NCBI RefSeq assembly: GCF_014651695.1
Contig: NZ_BMXJ01000007.1
Location: 264,509-328,508 of the forward strand
Reading direction: 5' to 3'
DNA from: Nocardiopsis terrae
GTDB lineage: Bacteria; Actinomycetota; Actinomycetes; Streptosporangiales; Streptosporangiaceae
Length of the DNA: 64,000 nt
The notes under the pieces are model-generated. The model made no database searches. It saw only the letters and a list, made by a program, of their open reading frames with translations, and was not told the DNA's origin. Within the stretch, counting starts at the first letter, position 1. The number at the start of each line of letters is the position of its first letter. Positions 59,951 to 64,000 of the stretch are shown here, piece after piece. A program made the position numbers and the translations under genes.

Positions 59951-62086
59951 GTGACGGAGTCGAACCGGAGTGGTCAGTTCCGGGGGGCCCGGGAGTTCCT
60001 GAAGGGTGACCTGTTCAAGGGGAGGGGCGACACGCTGCTGCGCCTGTCCGGGCTCGGCGTGGTCGCCGGACTCCTGTCGGCGGCCCTGGTCCTGCCGTGG
60101 GCGGGCAGCATCGGGCTGGTCGCCAGGGACACGGCCGCCGGGTTCATGGCCATGCCCAGTGACCTGGAGGTCCCGCCCCTGTCCTCACGCATCCTGCTCA
60201 CCACCGACGGCGGTGAGCCCTTCGCGGAGGTCGCCGAACGCGAACGCGAGGTCGTCGGCCTCGACGAGATCAGCCCGTGGATGACCGGTGCCCTGATGGC
60301 GATCGAGGACGACCGTTTCTACGAGCACAGCGGCCTGGACCTGCGCGGTGTCCTGCGCGCGGCGACGCGGACGGCCCAGGGCGACACACAGGGCGGGTCG
60401 ACCCTCACCCAGCAGTACGTGAAGAACCTCCTCATCGAGAACGCCGAGAGCGAGGATGAGATCGAGAGCGCCAGCGCGCAGACCCTGAACCGCAAGCTCG
60501 TCGAACTGCGCTACGCCATCGAGATCGAGGAACGCCACACCAAGGACGAGATCCTGGAGGGCTACCTCAACCTCTCCTACTTCGGCGCCGGCGCCCACGG
60601 CATCGAGGTCGCCGCGAAACGGTACTTCTCCGTGTCCGCCGCCGAACTCGACCCCGGGCAGTCAGCCCTGTTGGCCGGCCTGGTCCGCGGACCCTCGTTC
60701 TACGACCCCCTCAGCAACCCGGAGGCGGCGCTGGAGCGCCGGAACCTGGTGCTCGACCGGATGGTCGCCACCGAGGTGCTGGGAGCCGAGGAGGGCGCCG
60801 GATACAAGGAGAGCGACCTGGGCCTGGACCCCACACCGCGGGCGGGCAGCTGCTCGGAGAGCGACTACCCGTTCTTCTGCGACTACACCATGCGCTGGCT
60901 GAAGGAGTCGGACCTGCTCGGCGAGAGCGCGGCCGAACGCGAACAGCTCATCAGCCGGGGCGGGTTCACCGTGCGGACCACGCTCGACGCCGCCGCGCAG
61001 GACGCCGCGCAGGCCGCCATCGACAAGCGGGTCCCGCACGAGGACTCCACCAAGTTCGCCGCCCAGGCCTTCGTCGAACCCGGCTCCGGCCGGGTGCGCG
61101 GGCTGGCCCAGAACCTCCGCCACGGGTTCGACGACGAACGGGTCGGCACGACCTCGATCAACCTCGCGGTCGACCAGGCCGAAGGCGGATCCACCGGGTA
61201 CCAGGCCGGGTCGACCTTCAAGCCCTTCACGCTGGCCGCCGCGCTGGACGAGGGCCTGGGGTACGGCACCAGCTTCTCCGCGCCCAAGAACATGTCGATC
61301 AGCGGCATGACCAACTGCGAGGGCGGCAGGATGTCCTCGTGGAGCGTGCGCAACGCCGGTGAGAGCGACGGGGGCAGCCACAACATGATCAGCGGGACCA
61401 AGGGGTCGGTGAACACCTACTTCGCCCAGCTCCAGAAGCGGGTGGGCCTGTGCGACACCGCCGAGATGGCGAAGAAGCTCGGTGTGCACCGCGCCGACGG
61501 CGGCGAACTCGGGGTGTGGAGCTCGTTCACCCTCGGCGACCAGGAGGTCTCCCCGCTGACCATGGCCGCCGCGTACGCGACCTTCGCGGCCCGCGGCCAG
61601 TACTGCGAACCCCGTCCGGTGCGCTCGGTGACCGACGACGAGACGGGCGAGGAGACCAAGGCCGGCTCCGAGTGCGAGCAGGTGATCAAGAAGCGGACCG
61701 CCGACGGCGTCAACCACCTGCTCCAGCAGACCTTCGACGGCGGTACCGCCAACGGGCTGGACCTGGGCCGTCCGGTCGCGGGCAAGACCGGCACCACCGA
61801 CAGCGCCGCCTACGCCTGGTTCGCCGGGTACACCCCGAACCTCGCCTCGACGGTGGCCGTCGGCGACGTGCGCGGCGGTGAGAAGCACCCGCTCCAGGGC
61901 GTGAGCATCGGCGGCCGCTACTACGGCATCGTCTACGGCGGCACCCTGCCCGGTCCGATCTGGCAGGAGAGCATGCGCGGCGCCACCGCCTCGCTGCCCG
62001 CGGAGAGCTTCGCGGGTTCGCCGGGTGCCTTCGGCGACCCGAAGGCCAAACCGCCCAAGGAGAAGGAGGACGACTCCGACACCTAG
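59951..62086 (+). CDS. Class A penicillin-binding protein
   Basis: A 711-residue bifunctional peptidoglycan synthase. A cytoplasmic leader and one transmembrane helix (LSGLGVVAGLLSAALVLPWAG) precede the GT51 glycosyltransferase domain (IEDDRFYEHSGLDLRGVLRA with the catalytic Glu, and GGSTLTQQYVKNL). The transpeptidase domain has the SxxK motif STFKPF, the SxN motif SVN in KGSVNTYF and KTGTT. A Lys/Glu/Asp tail ends it. No PASTA domain is present. The GTG at 59951 follows GGGGGG. A strong terminator follows. Confidence 0.95.
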   Translation: MTESNRSGQFRGAREFLKGDLFKGRGDTLLRLSGLGVVAGLLSAALVLPWAGSIGLVARDTAAGFMAMPSDLEVPPLSSRILLTTDGGEPFAEVAEREREVVGLDEISPWMTGALMAIEDDRFYEHSGLDLRGVLRAATRTAQGDTQGGSTLTQQYVKNLLIENAESEDEIESASAQTLNRKLVELRYAIEIEERHTKDEILEGYLNLSYFGAGAHGIEVAAKRYFSVSAAELDPGQSALLAGLVRGPSFYDPLSNPEAALERRNLVLDRMVATEVLGAEEGAGYKESDLGLDPTPRAGSCSESDYPFFCDYTMRWLKESDLLGESAAEREQLISRGGFTVRTTLDAAAQDAAQAAIDKRVPHEDSTKFAAQAFVEPGSGRVRGLAQNLRHGFDDERVGTTSINLAVDQAEGGSTGYQAGSTFKPFTLAAALDEGLGYGTSFSAPKNMSISGMTNCEGGRMSSWSVRNAGESDGGSHNMISGTKGSVNTYFAQLQKRVGLCDTAEMAKKLGVHRADGGELGVWSSFTLGDQEVSPLTMAAAYATFAARGQYCEPRPVRSVTDDETGEETKAGSECEQVIKKRTADGVNHLLQQTFDGGTANGLDLGRPVAGKTGTTDSAAYAWFAGYTPNLASTVAVGDVRGGEKHPLQGVSIGGRYYGIVYGGTLPGPIWQESMRGATASLPAESFAGSPGAFGDPKAKPPKEKEDDSDT

Positions 62087-62206
62087 AGCGGAGTCCGACC
62101 GTCTGGAGCGGAGTCCGAAGCCTGGCACGGGGCTCGACACCCGGACCGGATCCCCTGCGGGGAACGGGAACGGGGCCGTCACTGGGCGGAACCTCCAAAC
62201 GAGTAC

Positions 62207-62246
62207 AGGGAGGGCTGTGGGGTGGAAACATCCCACAGCTCTCCTT
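62207..62246 (+). terminator. Penicillin-binding protein gene terminator
   Basis: An 18-base stem with a few G-U pairs and a GAAA tetraloop; the core is GCTGTGGGGTG (62214-62224) with CATCCCACAGC (62229-62239). It ends with CTCCTTGTTG. Confidence 0.85.
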
Positions 62247-62272
62247 GTTGCCCCATAATGGAGCCAATCCGA

Positions 62273-62358
62273 CAGGGGAGCGCGTGAGCGCTGAGAGTGC
62301 GGCACCGAGCCGCAGACCCTTACACACCTGATCTGGGTCATGCCAGCGAAGGAAGTCA
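62273..62358 (+). promoter_or_regulatory. TPP (thiamine diphosphate) riboswitch
   Basis: All conserved blocks are present: GGGGAGC, GCTGAGAGTGC, CAGACCCTTACACACCTGAT, CTGGGTCATGCCAGCGAAGGAA-type end. It is preceded by a CATAAT box near 62253. It lies 95 bases before the ykoE start and should repress the transporter when thiamine diphosphate is plentiful. Confidence 0.95.
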
Positions 62359-62453
62359 TAGGAACCCGTCACCGTGCGCGTACCCGGGTACGCCGGGGTG
62401 GCGCTCTTAGCCACATGGGCCCTCGTCACCCCCGACGAAGGGACGTCACCAGA

Positions 62454-63083
62454 ATGAGTACCGAATCCGACCCCGGAACCGGCACCGAGCGGACGGGCTT
62501 CGTCCGCCAGATCCGCGAGAGGTTCCGGAGCTGGCGCACCGTCGACATCGTCGTGGCCGCCGTGATCGGCGTCGCCGTCGGCGTCGTCTTCTGGCTGTGG
62601 AACATCGTCTGGTCGGTCACCACACCGCTGTTCGTCGCCTTCCCGCCCGGGCAGGCCGTCGTCTACGGCATGTGGCTGATCTCCGGCGTGCTCGGCGGCC
62701 TGATCATCCGCAAGCCGGGCGCGGCCCTGCTCACCTCGGTCGCGGCCGCCTCGGTCTCGGCGGTGCTGGGCACCCAGTGGGGGATCATGGTCATCCTCGA
62801 CGGCACCCTCCAGGGGCTGCTGCCCGAACTGGTCTTCCTGGCCTTCGCCTACCGGCGGTGGAACATGGGCGTGGCCGTGCTCGCGGCCGCGGTCGCGGGA
62901 GTCTCCCCGGCCATCCGCGACAACATCGCCTACAACGTCACCTGGCCGCTCCACTACCAGGTGACCTACGGGGTGATCGTGGTGATCAGCGCGGCGGTCA
63001 TCGCTGGTGTGGGGGCGCGTCTGCTCACCACGGCGCTGGCCCGCTCCGGTGCCCTGGCACCCTTCCCGTCGGCCAAGGGCTGA
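62454..63083 (+). CDS. ykoE: YkoE-type ECF transporter substrate-binding subunit (HMP/thiamine)
   Basis: A 209-residue membrane protein with about five helices (TVDIVVAAVIGVAVGVVFWLWN, FPPGQAVVYGMWLISGVLGGLIIRK and so on). It matches the YkoE S-component family, which binds hydroxymethylpyrimidine or thiamine. The TPP riboswitch directly upstream supports that ligand. The ATG at 62454 is selected; earlier in-frame codons lie inside the riboswitch. The ATPase gene begins two bases after the stop. Confidence 0.92.
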   Translation: MSTESDPGTGTERTGFVRQIRERFRSWRTVDIVVAAVIGVAVGVVFWLWNIVWSVTTPLFVAFPPGQAVVYGMWLISGVLGGLIIRKPGAALLTSVAAASVSAVLGTQWGIMVILDGTLQGLLPELVFLAFAYRRWNMGVAVLAAAVAGVSPAIRDNIAYNVTWPLHYQVTYGVIVVISAAVIAGVGARLLTTALARSGALAPFPSAKG

Positions 63084-63085
63084 CC

Positions 63086-64000
63086 GTGGTCGGACCGAAC
63101 GCCCGCGGCGCGCGCGTGGAACTCTCCGGGTGGGGCTGGAAGCACTCGGGTCGTGCCACCCACGCGCTGCGGGGCGTGGACCTGTCCATCGAACCCGGTG
63201 AACGCGTACTGCTGCTGGGCGCCTCCGGGGCGGGTAAGTCCACCCTGCTGCACTCCCTGGCCGGGCTCACCGGCCAGGACGGCGCCATCAGCGGCGACCA
63301 GGAGGGATCGCTGCTCGTGAACGGCCGCCCGGCCGACCGGGGCCGGGGAGGCGTCGGGCTGGTCAGCCAGGACCCCGAGACCCAGTTGGTGATGGCCCGC
63401 GCCGGTGACGACGTCGCCTTCGGCCTGGAGAACCTGGGTGTGGACCCGGAGCTGATCTGGCCCCGGGTGGAGCGGTCCATGGCCGAGGTCGGTTTCCCCT
63501 ACGGGCTCCGGCACTCCACCGGGGCCCTGTCCGGCGGTGAGAAGCAGCGCCTGGTCATCGCGGGGGCGCTGGCGATGCGTCCGCGCCTGCTGCTGCTGGA
63601 CGAGCCCACCGCCAACCTCGACCCCGCCGGGGCCGAACTGGTACGCGCACTGCTGACCCGCCTGCTCGCCGAGACCGAGGCCACCCTCGTCCTGGTCGAA
63701 CACCGGGTCGCCGACGTCGTGGACCTGGTGGAGCGGGTCGTGGTGGTCGAGCCGGGCGGCGGGGTGATCGCCGACGGGACGCCGAGGAGGGTGTTCGCGG
63801 AGCACGGCCGGTCCCTGGCCCGACAGGGCGTGTGGATCCCCGGGAACGAACCGGTGCCGGAGGTCCCGCCCGCACCCGGCGGTCCGGCCCTGGTCGAGAC
63901 CGTCGGCGTCACCGCGCGCACTCCCTTCCAGGTTGGTGTGCGGGCCGCACCCCGGCGGACGGTGCTCGACGGGGTGGACCTCACCCTGGCGGCCGGAACG
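63086..64000 (+). CDS. ykoD: YkoD-type duplicated ECF transporter ATPase, cut by window end
   Basis: The first 305 codons are visible. One complete ATPase domain has Walker A GASGAGKST (about 48-56), Q-loop VSQDPETQLVMA, signature LSGGEKQR and Walker B LLLLDEPTANLDP. After a linker (about 255-290) a second ATPase domain begins (VLDGVDLTLAAGT) and runs off the window. Two fused ATPases are typical of YkoD, which drives import with YkoE and a membrane T-component (YkoC, presumably just beyond the edge). GTG 63086-63088 follows AAGGGC. Confidence 0.92.
   Translation, partial: MVGPNARGARVELSGWGWKHSGRATHALRGVDLSIEPGERVLLLGASGAGKSTLLHSLAGLTGQDGAISGDQEGSLLVNGRPADRGRGGVGLVSQDPETQLVMARAGDDVAFGLENLGVDPELIWPRVERSMAEVGFPYGLRHSTGALSGGEKQRLVIAGALAMRPRLLLLDEPTANLDPAGAELVRALLTRLLAETEATLVLVEHRVADVVDLVERVVVVEPGGGVIADGTPRRVFAEHGRSLARQGVWIPGNEPVPEVPPAPGGPALVETVGVTARTPFQVGVRAAPRRTVLDGVDLTLAAGT

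Overview
The window is chromosomal core DNA of a very GC-rich actinobacterium. Base composition is strongly G+C at third codon positions, GTG (and occasional TTG) starts are common, transcripts often look leaderless, and a GlgE/TreS/maltokinase operon, GlnR-type boxes, DUF3105, DUF3515 and DUF2469 proteins and a YkoED-type ECF transporter are present. Gene order and protein style suggest Streptosporangiales, perhaps Nocardiopsaceae, but that placement is inference and cannot be proved from the window. I see no insertion sequence, prophage, CRISPR array, rRNA or tRNA.

Left part (1-10.3 kb): a minus-strand cytochrome bd block (cydA-cydB, then cydD-cydC, with cydC cut by the left edge), a divergent DUF305/DUF3105 pair, a DUF3515 lipoprotein and a stand-alone AsnC-type sensor domain facing thiL, a membrane-anchored CBM2-like protein and rpmB. 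11-22.6 kb: recG-rsmD-coaD-DUF177-rpmF-rnc-mutM-acylphosphatase-small coiled-coil protein-smc, the usual replication, repair and translation neighbourhood.

22.7-31 kb: a secreted subtilase, then a cobalamin riboswitch controlling a binding protein and permease with no ATPase beside them, ftsY, and an ammonium transporter preceded by two GlnR-like boxes. 31.5-45 kb: a lipoprotein, then ffh-rpsP-khpA-rimM-trmD-rplS-lepB-DUF2469, a 650-base non-coding stretch with a degenerate tandem repeat, UPF0102-yifB-dprA, RidA-xerC, and a small membrane protein that overlaps a convergent M23 peptidase gene. 45.4-51.2 kb: rpsB-tsf-pyrH-frr-cdsA and an aminotransferase.

51.3-59.2 kb: a complete minus-strand GlgE alpha-glucan operon (glgE-treS-maltokinase-glgB). 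Trehalose is converted to maltose, then maltose 1-phosphate, then linear glucan, then branched glucan. It is followed by 742 non-coding bases with a CRP-type palindrome and a second palindrome, a class A penicillin-binding protein, and a TPP riboswitch driving an HMP/thiamine ECF transporter (ykoE, ykoD) cut by the right edge.

No wholly new system is evident. The least explained pieces are the ~32-base degenerate tandem array (39153-39536), the giant palindrome at 9996-10055, the hairpin inside the lepB reading frame, the operator-like palindromes, and the histone-H1-like tail on GlgB.
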